64,000 nucleotides of DNA from an uncultured Coriobacteriaceae bacterium (GCA_944320725.1 CALUIM010000008.1:30385-94384), one strand, 5' to 3'. Shown: positions 1 through 9,167, counted from the stretch's first letter. The notes: generated from the letters alone by a model not told the origin. Program-made: numbers and translations.

Positions 1-1083
1 CATGAAGAGTGCGAGGAAGAGGAACCCGATGACCCCCGAGCAATTCAACGTCTGGAGCCATGATGCGCAGTAGTTCAACCCATCGGAATCGAACCCTGTC
101 TCCAAGCCGTAGTACCCGAGATACGATCCCAGATTGTTTAGCCCCACGCCAACAATCTGATGGTACGGATCCATCAGCGAATAGCTTATGAAGCCCCTGA
201 ATACTCGATTGTCAATCGACCCGCCGTCTATAAACCTGGAGACAGCAGACTCCATCCACTCGATACTATTGAATGGAAGGTAGACAACCGCGACCAACAA
301 TACGAGAGATATGACGAGATAGTCAGTTGCCGTTTTCTTCCTAAAGCATACAAAAGCAGCAGTGACGACAATCGTTGCGATGATGCCAGAATTGGCTGAG
401 CTAAGAACATAAGTCAGGATCAAAAGCCCAAAGCGAATAGGGGATTTGCTCTCCTCGTCCATGGCAAACAGCGCTAGCGCTGGAATGGTGAAGAGCGCGT
501 AATAGCTTGGCTCCAGAAAGAAGGAGGATGGTCTGAAATACCACTGATATCTGTCGGTCCAGTTCTCGAAGGATCTTTCAGGGGGAAAGACTAGGCTGTC
601 GTCTAAAACAATGGGAAGATACCCTCCGAAAGCAAAGTGGTAGGCATACTGAGCTAGCAAATAGACAGCCGCAACAGTTACGACGACAAGATAGATGGAC
701 TTTACCCACGACCAGGAAAATCTCTTTCTTGCTATGAGAATCAGAACGCCATAGAACACCAACCTGGATACCGACGTAACGAATTCGCCCATGGAGAAGT
801 ATGGGAAGGCAAAACCCCCGACAACACTCAATGCGATTGAAACGCAGTAAAACCAAAACAGATAGCGGTCGAGATGAGAGCCCAGTTCCTTCCTGTCCGA
901 AATCAGATAGCAGACAATGAAGGGTATGAGGACGAGCTCGCCCAGGGAAATGACTTGGCCTATACCCGCATACTGCTGAAGAACAGGGAGGAGGATTACG
1001 AATATGCAAAAGCATCGGTCGACAATGCTCGGAACAGATACTCTGGAGAGGAGCGCATAACGTCTGACGGCCAGGTTCTCCAT
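1..1083 (-). CDS. Polysaccharide polymerase/O-antigen ligase-like membrane protein (partial)
   Basis: The gene starts at ATG 1083 (MENLAVRRYALL...) and runs off the left edge with 361 codons open, so the C-terminus is missing. It encodes a very hydrophobic protein with many predicted membrane helices and a large polar loop in the middle containing the stretch FRPSSFFLEPSYYALF, a pattern typical of Wzy/O-antigen ligase-type proteins that polymerise lipid-linked oligosaccharides. The start lies two bases beyond the stop of the upstream glycosyltransferase, so they form one operon. It uses AGA, AGG, ATA and TTG codons far more than the housekeeping genes to its right, which suggests recent acquisition. 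Exact substrate is unknown. Confidence 0.7.
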   Translation of the reverse strand, partial: MENLAVRRYALLSRVSVPSIVDRCFCIFVILLPVLQQYAGIGQVISLGELVLIPFIVCYLISDRKELGSHLDRYLFWFYCVSIALSVVGGFAFPYFSMGEFVTSVSRLVFYGVLILIARKRFSWSWVKSIYLVVVTVAAVYLLAQYAYHFAFGGYLPIVLDDSLVFPPERSFENWTDRYQWYFRPSSFFLEPSYYALFTIPALALFAMDEESKSPIRFGLLILTYVLSSANSGIIATIVVTAAFVCFRKKTATDYLVISLVLLVAVVYLPFNSIEWMESAVSRFIDGGSIDNRVFRGFISYSLMDPYHQIVGVGLNNLGSYLGYYGLETGFDSDGLNYCASWLQTLNCSGVIGFLFLALFM

Positions 1084-1085
1084 AG

Positions 1086-2174
1086 CTAAACCCTCTCAAA
1101 AAAGGAGAGGATGGCCTCATCCGCTCTTTCGTTGTCTGCAAGAACCGACGCAAGCTCATCTGCGCAAGAAGCAGAAAACTCTACAAGGTCAATCCCGGTG
1201 AAGTAATTCGCGATAGCGTCTGCCAGGAACTCCGATTCGTAATCCACCGCTAGGCCAAGGCCCTTGGCCTCAATCTCGTCCCCCATAATCGAACCCTTAG
1301 TGCAGATTTGCGGCAGTCGGAACTGTAGAGCGTCATAGTATTTGTTGCCCATCGCCCCAACGGTCACGAAATCGTTCTCGTAGACGTTGTGAACGATATC
1401 CGTCTCCGAAGCAAACCTCGCCCGCTCGTCGGGATAATAGGGACCGTGGAAGAAGACGTTGCCGTACCCGCATTGCGCCACATGCCTCTTCAGCCGTATC
1501 GCGACCTCTTCCTCGCGGCCGTTGTAGTGGAGCTCGAACCGCGAATCTCCGCCCAGAGCATCGATCATGGCCCTATTGGCGCGCTCGTGGCGAATCATGC
1601 CCCAGTAACGCACGCGAATAGGAGTGTCGGAACAACGATAGGCACCCTCTCCTCGATGCTCATAAGGGGTTTTGAGGAGATTGTGCTTGAGATACACGCC
1701 GCCCGCATTGCGCAGGTACTTCAGATAGGAAGGAGAGCTAGCAAGAACAAGGCCTGCGTTCTGCGAAAGTTTGAGGATGAGCCTCCTGTAGAACCCGAAG
1801 TTCTCATGGCTCACATCCCGGTAGTCCAATACATACTTGTCCTGGTAGCGGCCGCTCAGCTGGTCGAGAATCGTTATCCCCGGAGTCGAGTGCAGGACGA
1901 CGATACGGTCGTACCCCTCCGATTCGATCACGCCAAGCGCAAATTTCCGGAACCTGGCAAAATGGGGCAGCTTCTTCTGAATCGGGTCGGCGTCCTCAAT
2001 GTGATCCTCGAAGACGAACGACCTGCTCACGCCCTCCGGCACAGGGGCGTCCTCTTTGCCGTTGCGGTTCCAGCTGATCAGGTGAAGCTCGTGTTTTCTG
2101 CCAAGCAGGGAGACGTAGTCGTACATATAGGGCATGTGCGCGATGCGGACGAATCCGAGCAGCAGCACCTTCAT
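1086..2174 (-). CDS. Glycosyltransferase, family 4-like
   Basis: This 362-residue protein begins MKVLLLGFVRIAHMPYMYDY, an N-terminal beta-strand/loop typical of GT-B glycosyltransferases, and has the usual two-domain size. A middle segment (ASSPSYLKYLRN) and a C-terminal region near MGNKYYDALQFRLP look like the nucleotide-sugar half, where the search for a conserved Glu-containing loop is less clear. It should add a sugar to the lipid-linked repeat unit at the cytoplasmic membrane. Its ATG overlaps the stop of the upstream glycosyltransferase by four bases (ATGA), showing translational coupling. Donor and acceptor sugars cannot be read from sequence. Confidence 0.7.
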   Translation of the reverse strand: MKVLLLGFVRIAHMPYMYDYVSLLGRKHELHLISWNRNGKEDAPVPEGVSRSFVFEDHIEDADPIQKKLPHFARFRKFALGVIESEGYDRIVVLHSTPGITILDQLSGRYQDKYVLDYRDVSHENFGFYRRLILKLSQNAGLVLASSPSYLKYLRNAGGVYLKHNLLKTPYEHRGEGAYRCSDTPIRVRYWGMIRHERANRAMIDALGGDSRFELHYNGREEEVAIRLKRHVAQCGYGNVFFHGPYYPDERARFASETDIVHNVYENDFVTVGAMGNKYYDALQFRLPQICTKGSIMGDEIEAKGLGLAVDYESEFLADAIANYFTGIDLVEFSASCADELASVLADNERADEAILSFFERV

Positions 2175-3385
2175 CGGGAGCCACCCCCGTCAGCGATATC
2201 GGCAAGAACGTCCGCCATCTTCTTCACGCACACGGTACGTGACAGGTTCTTCCTCGCATATGCGCGGCCATGGCTGCGGAGGTGTTCGAGCCGACTCGAA
2301 TCCCCGTGCAGCTCCTTAATGGCAGAGGCAAGCTCCCCGGCGTTGTCAATCTCGACGCATATCCCCAAGTCGTCGCGTTCCACCATCGCTGCATACAGGG
2401 AGTCCTTCTCAACTGAGCTCACTATCGCCTTGCCGCATGCGAGCAGAATGGGCATCTTCGAGGGCGTGCCCGTGTAGATGACCTCCCGCCGCAGTGGGAT
2501 GAGGCATATGTCGCCAGCGGAGTACACATCTGGAACCATATCGACAGGCTGAAGAGGATAGAACTCCACGTTGGAGAGACCTTGCTCCCTCACCGCCTCG
2601 ACGAACTGCTCTTTTACGCATCCGTCACCGACGATCTGGATTACGATATCGGACTCGTCCCTCAGCAGCTTGGCGACCTCGAGCATGGTCCTCCAGTTAA
2701 ATTGGAGCCCGATGCTGCCCGCGAATTGCACGTAGAACTTGTCCCGGGGTATGCCGAACTTCTCGACAAACCGGTTGCTCTCCCATTCGATATCATATTC
2801 GCGCCGATCGTCATACCAAGGAGGCACAACTCGCAGCTTCTTGCGCGGACAGCCGGCTTTCGCGCACGCCTCGACCATATCCTCGGAGAGCACCACCACT
2901 GCGGAGGACATGCGGTAAACCAGCCGCGAGAGCAGATCCATGCCCGTATAGACCAGTTTGTTGATGTTCAGGCTTTTCGTCTGCCCCGGCCATACGTCGT
3001 AGACGTTGTAGAGCACGGGCTTTCGAACGAATAGCTTGAGGAGCACTTCTTGGAAGAATACCGTCGGGCACGACTGGAGAAACACCGCGTCGCAATCCCG
3101 ATGCTTCCTTGCGTAGGGGATCATCTGAAATGCATATTTCGCTTCGTCAAGGTATCGTTTGACGAAATTGCTCTTGTCTATGACCTTCCGTGGCAGCGTG
3201 TCGGACGTGAAGCCCTCCCTGCCGACAAGCGTCTCGGGCAGCGTATCGTACTCATGTTTTCGTTCGCTCTGGATGAGATGAACGCTATGGCCCAGCTTCA
3301 GGAACCCATCGATGAGCTGCTCCGCCATCTGATTGTTCGGACTGGCGGTATCAAAGCCGTCCATCGTGATGTAGAGAATATTCAT
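2171..3385 (-). CDS. Glycosyltransferase family 4 (WbuB-like)
   Basis: The protein has 404 residues from ATG 3385 (MNILYITMDGFD). This start is preferred over upstream in-frame codons because AAGGA lies about 8 bases before it and the longer reading would overlap the sugar transferase. It is a GT-B fold enzyme: an N-terminal domain with the ...PNNQMAEQLIDGF region, a Leu-rich linker, and a C-terminal domain with VVPPWYDDRREY and the donor-binding stretch SAGDICLIPLRREVIYTGTP, close to GT4 proteins of capsule and colanic-acid type clusters. It works in the same repeat-unit assembly line as its neighbours. Confidence 0.8.
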   Translation of the reverse strand: MNILYITMDGFDTASPNNQMAEQLIDGFLKLGHSVHLIQSERKHEYDTLPETLVGREGFTSDTLPRKVIDKSNFVKRYLDEAKYAFQMIPYARKHRDCDAVFLQSCPTVFFQEVLLKLFVRKPVLYNVYDVWPGQTKSLNINKLVYTGMDLLSRLVYRMSSAVVVLSEDMVEACAKAGCPRKKLRVVPPWYDDRREYDIEWESNRFVEKFGIPRDKFYVQFAGSIGLQFNWRTMLEVAKLLRDESDIVIQIVGDGCVKEQFVEAVREQGLSNVEFYPLQPVDMVPDVYSAGDICLIPLRREVIYTGTPSKMPILLACGKAIVSSVEKDSLYAAMVERDDLGICVEIDNAGELASAIKELHGDSSRLEHLRSHGRAYARKNLSRTVCVKKMADVLADIADGGGSR

Positions 3386-3402
3386 TCGGACATCCTTTTC
3401 TG

Positions 3403-4185
3403 CTACCGGCCGGTTCTCTTCTTGCCAAACATGACTCCAAAAGTCCCGATGAAACATCTGAGGTCCATTGCGAACCCCGCGCTCCTTGCGTACTCGAGCT
3501 CGATTCGCTGGCGTTCCCCGCTCTCGAACGTGGCATCGTTCCTCCGCGTCGCCTGCCAAAGGCCTGTAATTCCCGCAGGAACGGAAAGCACGGTTCCCGC
3601 CTCATCCCCGAACCACTCAATCTCCTCACTCGAAACGGCACGCGGGCCGATGACGCTCATGTCGCCCTTGAGCACGTTCAGGAAGTTCGGCATCTCGTCG
3701 AGACTCAGCCGACGCAGCTTCCGTCCGAGAGGCGTTATGCGCGGGTCGTCGTCGACCTTGCGCTCGCGGTGCCACTGCGCGAGCTGCTCCGCGTCCAGGT
3801 ACTTCTCGACGTCGTCGGAATCGGCCACCATGGTGCGGAACTTGTAGATGCGGAAGGTCCGCCCCAGACGGCCGATGCGGGTCTGGGAGTAGATTGGCGA
3901 GCCCTTCGTATCCGCAACGATCGCCAAAGAGAGGACCAGACCGGGTATAAAGCCGACGACGATCACGCAGGCGCTGAACACGAGGTCGAACAGCCTCTTC
4001 GCGAAGCGGTACAGCGGCGGCCTACGGTCGAGACTCCTGCACTGCTCGGCGAATGCGTCCGTCCCTAGTTTTGGCGTCCCCCTTCGACACTCCACGCCCG
4101 CCTCACCGAGAGATACCTCCACCGGGAAGAGAGCATCGGATCCCGCCGCAGCCGTCGCTGCTCTGTCCGTAAGGTTGTTTGCCAT
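3403..4185 (-). CDS. Undecaprenyl-phosphate sugar phosphotransferase (bacterial sugar transferase)
   Basis: This 260-residue enzyme starts polysaccharide synthesis by transferring a sugar-1-phosphate from a UDP-sugar to undecaprenyl phosphate. A cytosolic N-terminus of about 60 residues is followed by KRLFDLVFSACVIVVGF with one membrane segment (about 66-90), then the PF02397-type catalytic domain: RIGRLGRTFRIYKFRTM, DDDPRITPLGRKLRRLSLDE and VIGPRAV. It lacks the extra N-terminal helices of full-length WcaJ, so it is of the short PglC/WecP-like type. Its ATG follows directly after the TAA of the truncated comEC, with no spacer and only a poor ribosome site, which is odd and fits a recombination junction just upstream. 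Confidence 0.88.
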   Translation of the reverse strand: MANNLTDRAATAAAGSDALFPVEVSLGEAGVECRRGTPKLGTDAFAEQCRSLDRRPPLYRFAKRLFDLVFSACVIVVGFIPGLVLSLAIVADTKGSPIYSQTRIGRLGRTFRIYKFRTMVADSDDVEKYLDAEQLAQWHRERKVDDDPRITPLGRKLRRLSLDEMPNFLNVLKGDMSVIGPRAVSSEEIEWFGDEAGTVLSVPAGITGLWQATRRNDATFESGERQRIELEYARSAGFAMDLRCFIGTFGVMFGKKRTGR

Positions 4186-5760
4186 TTACGCCACCGTCCC
4201 AACGGCCGCGAAAGGAGCCCGCGCGAAGGCACAGAGATGCCGTCCCGAGGTGCCCTCCGGGCCCCCGAAAACGGCAAAAGACAAGAATTGGAAGCTGGTA
4301 TAATGGTGGCGTGCACCCAAGGAAGTTCCCGGGCGACGCTCGCATTTTTGCAGGTCAAGTGAGGAATTTTCTGGATGCGATAAGGATTTGGTCGGCTCCC
4401 CGTCGCCCGGTGTCCCTATTATTACCGGAGCCATGGGCACCATGCACACGTATGCCACCGGTGGAATCAATGCCAGCGCAACACCCACCACCCCAACCAC
4501 CAGCAAGGCTGTCATCAAGGGTCCTAATACGAGGTTGGCGAGCGGTGCGACCAGCGAGAGCTCGCCAAAGATGGGCATGGTGATGGGAAGCGTTGCCCAT
4601 TGCGCGCAGAGGGTGAGCGCAAGCGCCTGCGCCACCGCCGGCGGCATGTGCAATGATTGCAAGACATAGTCGAGATACGACGCGAACAGCACGATGAAGC
4701 ACACGCTCGCAGCAGAAAGCTGAAATCCCAGGTCGAAGACCACCCCGGCATCGCACATGATGAGCACGATAACCGTGATAGAAAGCGCGGACACCGCATG
4801 CGACCTACGTCCAAACAGCCCCACACCCATCGCAATGCATACCATGACGAGCGAACGCATCGCAGAGGCGGAGCCGCCGGTGAGCACGGCATAAAGGGCC
4901 ATCGCTATCGCGAGGACAGCGCACCGCACCATACGAGGAGCCCGAATGGCGTCGAGCAAACCCGCCAAGAGCGCGGATACGAGCGCAAGATGGCTGCCCG
5001 ACACCGCCACGAGATGACTCGTACCGGTTGCCGCAAACAAATCGGCATACCGTCCCGCATTCAGCTCGGTTGTTCTTCCCAACACGATACCCGCGGTAAG
5101 CGCCCGCGCCTCGCGCGATGCCGGCTCGATGAGCTCCAGGATATGCGATCGTACGCTTGTGAGCGGATCGGCTTGGAGCTCGCGTGAGATCACCCGCACA
5201 ACCGAGACCTCCGCGACGCATCCTTCCATAAACAACGAGCGCGACCAGGTATCGTCTTGTGCAAGCGGAGTCGCCCTCCCCACCACGCGGTAGCGATACC
5301 GCGGGTCCAGAGCCGTATCTGATGAGAGCTGCACGAGCGCCACATCGTGCCCGGCATCATCACACACCACAGCGCGGGTGCGCACGCCGTACGCCGAAAC
5401 AGACGGATCGCCCTGGGGTTGCACGGTATATGCGCTTACGGGCCGCTCGAAAAAAGATGACGTATCCGCCGCTCGCTGAACAAGTGCCATAGATGCAGCA
5501 CCTGATCCGAGCACCAGGCCAAGCGCAACCGGCAGCAAAGCCCGAACCCAAGCACCATGTCCCGTAACCACCCGCACCACGACCCCGATGAGGCCTGTCG
5601 CCACAAGTGCAGCCGTGCCGGCGATAGGCAATGAGGGACGCGGGCGCCATCCAAGCTCAAGGACCAGCATTGCCGCTGTCAGCACCGTGAGCGCGCACCA
5701 GGTACTCGAGGGCACGAGTGGACGCGGTGGAAACTCAGCTGTTGCGTGTCGCCTCCTCAT
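4186..5760 (-). pseudogene. comEC: comEC, truncated: N-terminal and competence domain only
   Basis: ComEC forms the inner-membrane channel for DNA uptake. This reading frame of 524 residues has the N-terminal membrane and OB-like region, then the competence domain with the family signature GTSHLVAVSGSHLALV (about 235-250) and later helices up to about residue 445. After VAYVCMVPMAPVI the sequence turns into a low-hydrophobicity tail of about 75 residues that does not look like ComEC. The remaining helices and the metallo-beta-lactamase domain seen in full ComEC (about 700-800 residues) are missing. It overlaps comEA by ATGA. Either the polysaccharide cluster recombined into comEC near 4430 or the assembly is joined here; the protein is unlikely to function in DNA uptake as it stands. 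Confidence 0.8.
4299..4304 (+). promoter_or_regulatory. Isolated TATAAT hexamer near the comEC breakpoint
   Basis: A perfect -10 hexamer lies on the plus strand inside the non-ComEC tail. No good -35 box is found 16-18 bases upstream, and transcription from it would run antisense to comEC. It lies close to the presumed recombination junction and may be a remnant of foreign intergenic DNA. Function unproven. Confidence 0.25.
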
Positions 5761-6437
5761 ATGCGTATCGAACTTTTGAGCTTCTCGAATTTCTTTTCGC
5801 CGATGCCCGAGACGCGCATGATATCTTCGATCGAGGTGAACGGACCACCCTGCTCCCGCTCGTCGATAATCGCCCGGGCCGTTGAGGGCCCTACCCCGGG
5901 CAACTCATCGAGCTCATCAAGCCCGGCCGTATTGATGTTCACCAGCGCACTTGCTGCGGCATCGCCATCGCCCCCGCCGGTATCAGCTGCATCTGGCGCC
6001 ATCTCACCCACACGGGGAACATGCACCTTCTCTCCGTCGAGAAGCTTCGCAGCTCGGTTGATTGACGAAAGATCGGCATCAGCGGTTTGACCACCTGCCG
6101 CCTCGATGGCATCGATCACGCGCGCATCAGAATCAAGCTCGACCACTCCGGGGCTTGCTACCGCGCCCGTGACGTCAACCTTGATGGCTTCCTCTTCGGC
6201 ATCCGCCTGAAGCGCTGACACCGTATCCGAATCTTCAGCTGCGCGCTCTGCCCCTGCCTCTGAGCCCTCCTGCGAGCCAGCATGCGTCTGCACGACGAGC
6301 GGATCGCGCTGGGCCGTCGATATCCCCAGCACCACCACAACGAGCACAACAACGACTGCCACAAGAGCTGCAACAGGGCGCGATCCAACCGCCTGAACAA
6401 TGTGCTCGTAGTGCCGATCTTGTTCCAGTTGCGCCAT
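5757..6437 (-). CDS. comEA: Competence protein ComEA, DNA receptor
   Basis: ComEA binds incoming double-stranded DNA at the outer face of the membrane. The 226-residue protein (ATG 6437, seven bases after GGGGTG; a TTG two codons upstream would sit on top of the ribosome site) has one membrane anchor (about 20-42), an acidic linker, an SLBB-like domain (VDVTGAVASPGVVELDSD) and a C-terminal double helix-hairpin-helix: NINTAGLDELDELPGVGPST and later VSGIGEKKFEKL. It is upstream of and overlaps comEC. With comEC broken, this receptor may have lost its partner. Confidence 0.93.
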   Translation of the reverse strand: MAQLEQDRHYEHIVQAVGSRPVAALVAVVVVLVVVVLGISTAQRDPLVVQTHAGSQEGSEAGAERAAEDSDTVSALQADAEEEAIKVDVTGAVASPGVVELDSDARVIDAIEAAGGQTADADLSSINRAAKLLDGEKVHVPRVGEMAPDAADTGGGDGDAAASALVNINTAGLDELDELPGVGPSTARAIIDEREQGGPFTSIEDIMRVSGIGEKKFEKLKSSIRI

Positions 6438-6536
6438 ACACAATCACCCCTTGTTCGCATCGTCTCATGCAAACAAGGGGTGCAACGCGTCAAATCAAAT
6501 TTCTGAAACGCGGTCTAACAAGCATCTAACAGCTGG

Positions 6537-7790
6537 CTAACAACGCACCTCATCGCCTGGGAGAGCAGGAGCAAGTGCATCGTAGTGCCGCTCACGCCAA
6601 CGACGTGGCGCCCTGTATGAAGCGCTCTCGAAGTCGCGGTACTCAACAGCCTGAACGAGCTGATCGATCATCGCATCGTGTTCGAAGGCGCTCCATGCCT
6701 CATGCACATCGTCGAGCTTGGCATGCGTCTCCGGGCGGCGCGGCATAAACAGGGTGCAGCAATCAGGCGCATCTTGGCACGAGATCTCATACGTCCCGAT
6801 GCTTTGCGCACGTTCGATGATCTCGATCTTGTCCGACCCAATGAGCGGACGAAAGACCGGGATATCCACGACTTCGTTCACCGCCATAATGTTCTCGAGC
6901 GTCTGCGAGGCTACCTGCCCCAGCGACTCGCCCGTCACAATCGCCTTCGCGCCCTCGATGCGCGCGATGCGCTCGGCCACCGCGTACATAACGCGACGAT
7001 ACATGATGACGCGCAGCGAACTCGGGCAATCGAGCGAAATCTGCCGCTGTGCATCACCGAAGGGCACCACGTAGAGCCGTCCAATCTGGATAGCAGGAGC
7101 AAGCTGCTCGATGATGTCCTGACAGAGAAACTCGCTCGTATCAGACGTCTGAGGGCGACCGGAAAAATGAACCGGTACGCACACCGCGCCGCGCCGCGCA
7201 AGCTGCCAGGTTGCAACCGGCGAATCGATGCCGGACGAAAGCAAGGTAACCACCTTGCCAGCGCTTCCCACAGGAAGCCCGCCCACGCCGCGCACCGACC
7301 GCGCGTAGACGTAGACACTCCCCTGGACCACATGCACATAGACCGTTGCATCAGGATCGTGCATGCGAACGATCTTATCGGGAAATGCCTCGCAAAGCAC
7401 CTCGCCCACCTGACGATTCAAGTCGAGCGAGGAGAGCTCGTAATCGGTGTTCGAACGACGCGCATGCACCTTGAAGGTGGTAAACGATTCCACCTCACCA
7501 AGCGCCCGCACCGCGGCCTCACAGTACTCATGTGGATCGCGATTGGTGTGGTACGCAAGGGATACGCGGGCCACACCCGGCACGCGTCGCAGCACATCAA
7601 GCGCACGCTCCGCCTCGCCAGGCACGGAAAACGAGATGAGAATATGACCCGAAATGCGCACGCAGGCCGCAACGGAAAAGGCGGCAAGCGCCGCCTTACA
7701 AGCATCGATGAGTATGCGCTCGAAGCGAGATCTATTGCGCCCTTTAAGGCCCACTTCGTGATAGTGGACCAAACAGACTCTACTCGCCAT
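6537..7790 (-). CDS. thiI: tRNA 4-thiouridine synthase ThiI
   Basis: ThiI adds sulfur to U8 of tRNA with ATP and a persulfide donor. The 417-residue protein has an N-terminal ferredoxin-like plus THUMP region (about 1-165) and a PP-loop adenylation domain with the ATP-binding stretch LLSSGIDSPVATW near residue 180. The C-terminal rhodanese domain of the E. coli enzyme is absent, as in most Gram-positive ThiI, so a role in thiazole synthesis is less likely than tRNA thiolation. It follows rpoZ with one base between, so it is the last gene of the ihf-gmk-rpoZ-thiI unit. Confidence 0.93.
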   Translation of the reverse strand: MASRVCLVHYHEVGLKGRNRSRFERILIDACKAALAAFSVAACVRISGHILISFSVPGEAERALDVLRRVPGVARVSLAYHTNRDPHEYCEAAVRALGEVESFTTFKVHARRSNTDYELSSLDLNRQVGEVLCEAFPDKIVRMHDPDATVYVHVVQGSVYVYARSVRGVGGLPVGSAGKVVTLLSSGIDSPVATWQLARRGAVCVPVHFSGRPQTSDTSEFLCQDIIEQLAPAIQIGRLYVVPFGDAQRQISLDCPSSLRVIMYRRVMYAVAERIARIEGAKAIVTGESLGQVASQTLENIMAVNEVVDIPVFRPLIGSDKIEIIERAQSIGTYEISCQDAPDCCTLFMPRRPETHAKLDDVHEAWSAFEHDAMIDQLVQAVEYRDFESASYRAPRRWRERHYDALAPALPGDEVRC

Positions 7791-7791
7791 G

Positions 7792-8073
7792 CTACAGCTC
7801 AGCTACCTTGTGCCCCAATGCGGTCTCAAACCGATCGTGGTCATAGGAGATGTCACCGTCGACGATCTCCTCCATGGCCATCGAGATGCTGTCCTTACCC
7901 GAAAGAGCAATCGTGATGTCGTCGACATCCTGGACAGCGAGCACGCGGCTGTGCTGGCCGCGGAGCATGCTGTTGATATCGCAGGCGCGCTTTGATGCGA
8001 GCGCAGCCAGCAGGAACCGGTTGTTATCGGTCTTCTTAAGAAGGTCGTCGATAGGCGGCTTGACTACGGACAT
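7792..8073 (-). CDS. rpoZ: RNA polymerase omega subunit
   Basis: This 93-residue protein carries the omega fold: VKPPIDDLLKKTDNNRFLLA followed by ASKRACDIN and a conserved MAMEEIVDG helix. Omega helps assemble beta-prime into RNA polymerase. It lies three bases after gmk, the usual gmk-rpoZ order in many Gram-positive bacteria, which supports the call for such a short gene. Confidence 0.92.
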   Translation of the reverse strand: MSVVKPPIDDLLKKTDNNRFLLAALASKRACDINSMLRGQHSRVLAVQDVDDITIALSGKDSISMAMEEIVDGDISYDHDRFETALGHKVAEL

Positions 8074-8076
8074 GCC

Positions 8077-8646
8077 TCAGTTCCTTTCATAGGCATCTAT
8101 GATGCGCAATAAGCCCGAACAGGCGGTTTCCAGATCATCGTTCACGAGAACCTCGTCGTAGCGCTCGGCCAAGGCAAGCTCGCCTCGAGCATTCTCGAGC
8201 CGAAGCGCAATCGATTCCGGCGTCTCGGTGCCGCGGCCAACAAGACGCTGCTCGAGCTCCTCGAGCGACGGCGGCTTGATGAAAATCAGCACCGAATCGG
8301 GAAACTTCTCTTTCACCTGGAGCGCGCCCTGGACGTCGATCTCCAAAATGAGCGATGATCCCTTATCGAAGTTGCGTCGCACCTCGCTAACGAGCGTGCC
8401 ATAGCAGTTGCCGTGAACATGCGCCCACTCAACGAACTCATTGGCATCGACGCGACGCTTGAATTCATCCGGTGAGAGAAAGAAATAGCTCACGCCATCG
8501 ATCTCACCCTCACGTGGCTTCCTCGTAGTAGCGGAAACCGCCAAGCCCAGAGACGGATGCCTCTTGCGCGCAAGCGCTACAAGAGTTCCCTTCCCTGCGC
8601 CTGACGGCCCGGAAACTACAAAGAGCTTTGGCTCGATGCGCGACAC
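8077..8646 (-). CDS. gmk: Guanylate kinase
   Basis: The enzyme phosphorylates GMP to GDP with ATP. The 189-residue protein has the P-loop GPSGAGKGT near residue 13, the GMP-binding segment SATTRKPREGEIDGVSY and the late RIDxAxxE-like helix at the C-terminus. Translation starts at GTG 8646, whose first G is the last base of the ihf TAG stop, so gmk is coupled to ihf. Length is normal for bacterial GMP kinases. Confidence 0.95.
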   Translation of the reverse strand: MSRIEPKLFVVSGPSGAGKGTLVALARKRHPSLGLAVSATTRKPREGEIDGVSYFFLSPDEFKRRVDANEFVEWAHVHGNCYGTLVSEVRRNFDKGSSLILEIDVQGALQVKEKFPDSVLIFIKPPSLEELEQRLVGRGTETPESIALRLENARGELALAERYDEVLVNDDLETACSGLLRIIDAYERN

Positions 8647-8954
8647 TATTTGGTGAGCGCCTCGAGAAGCTGCTCGCGCTGACGGACACCGAGGCCCTGA
8701 ACGCGACGCGTAGCGGAGATGCCCAGCTCGTCCATGATCTTGGCAGCCTTAGCCTTGCCATAGCCGGGGAGCGACTCGATGAGGGTGGAAACCTTCATGC
8801 GAGAGGCGATGGGATCATCGGAGTTGAGGACGGACTCGAGGGAAACCTCGCCCTTCTTGATCTTCTCGCGAAGCTCGGCACGGGCGTGACGGGCGGCAGC
8901 GGCCTTCTCGAGAGCGGCCTTGCGCTGCTCATCAGTGAGCTGAGGAAGCGCCAT
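8646..8954 (-). CDS. ihf: Integration host factor, actinobacterial type (mIHF)
   Basis: The 102-residue protein (ATG 8954, GGAGG five bases upstream) is a DNA-binding nucleoid protein of the actinobacterial mIHF family. It has a charged N-terminal helix (ALEKAAAARHARAELREKI) and a C-terminal helix-two-turn-helix region with the diagnostic LPGYGKAKAAKIMDELGI. It is unrelated in fold to enterobacterial HU/IHF. The gene starts the ihf-gmk-rpoZ-thiI operon, an arrangement that marks the host as an actinobacterium. Confidence 0.95.
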   Translation of the reverse strand: MALPQLTDEQRKAALEKAAAARHARAELREKIKKGEVSLESVLNSDDPIASRMKVSTLIESLPGYGKAKAAKIMDELGISATRRVQGLGVRQREQLLEALTK

Positions 8955-9048
8955 TAGAACCTCCAAATACTAGGTCTTACATACACGGTTGTATAAAAAG
9001 CGCGATTGACCTTGGAAAATGTAGGTAACCGCATATAACCGGATAATT

Positions 9049-9077
9049 ACCTTAGTCGAAGTGCGGGCAAAGTTCAA
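9049..9077 (-). promoter_or_regulatory. Predicted sigma-A promoter of ihf-gmk-rpoZ-thiI
   Basis: On the minus strand TTGAAC (9077-9072) and TAAGGT (9054-9049) are separated by exactly 17 bases, pointing to ihf about 95 bases downstream. The 5' leader contains further AT-rich sequence. The match is good for both hexamers. Confidence 0.6.
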
Positions 9078-9085
9078 GCAAAATA

Positions 9086-9100
9086 CCTGCTGATAGCAGG
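9086..9100 (-). terminator. Short hairpin terminator after the pyr operon
   Basis: CCTGCT-ATC-AGCAGG followed by TATTTT on the minus strand, about 70 bases after the pyrF stop. The stem is only six pairs, so termination may be partial. It overlaps the promoter region of ihf. Confidence 0.45.
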
Positions 9101-9167
9101 ACCAATCCGCCGAACTCCATAGAACGTTCGCGAACGGTAGCTCAAAACCCGCAGGTCATGTGAGCCT

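Noticed and set aside
578..1159. 193-residue minus-strand frame overlapping the polymerase gene
   Set aside because: It is in another frame of the polymerase-like gene, which shows clear membrane helices and starts at the proper place.
1389..2477. Plus-strand 362-residue open frame opposite the glycosyltransferases
   Set aside because: It is a shadow of two real minus-strand genes, has no ribosome site and no recognisable domain.
9121..9136. GTTCGCGAAC palindrome as a LexA box
   Set aside because: The arms are adjacent and lack the four-base spacing of GAAC-N4-GTTC; no SOS gene is next to it.
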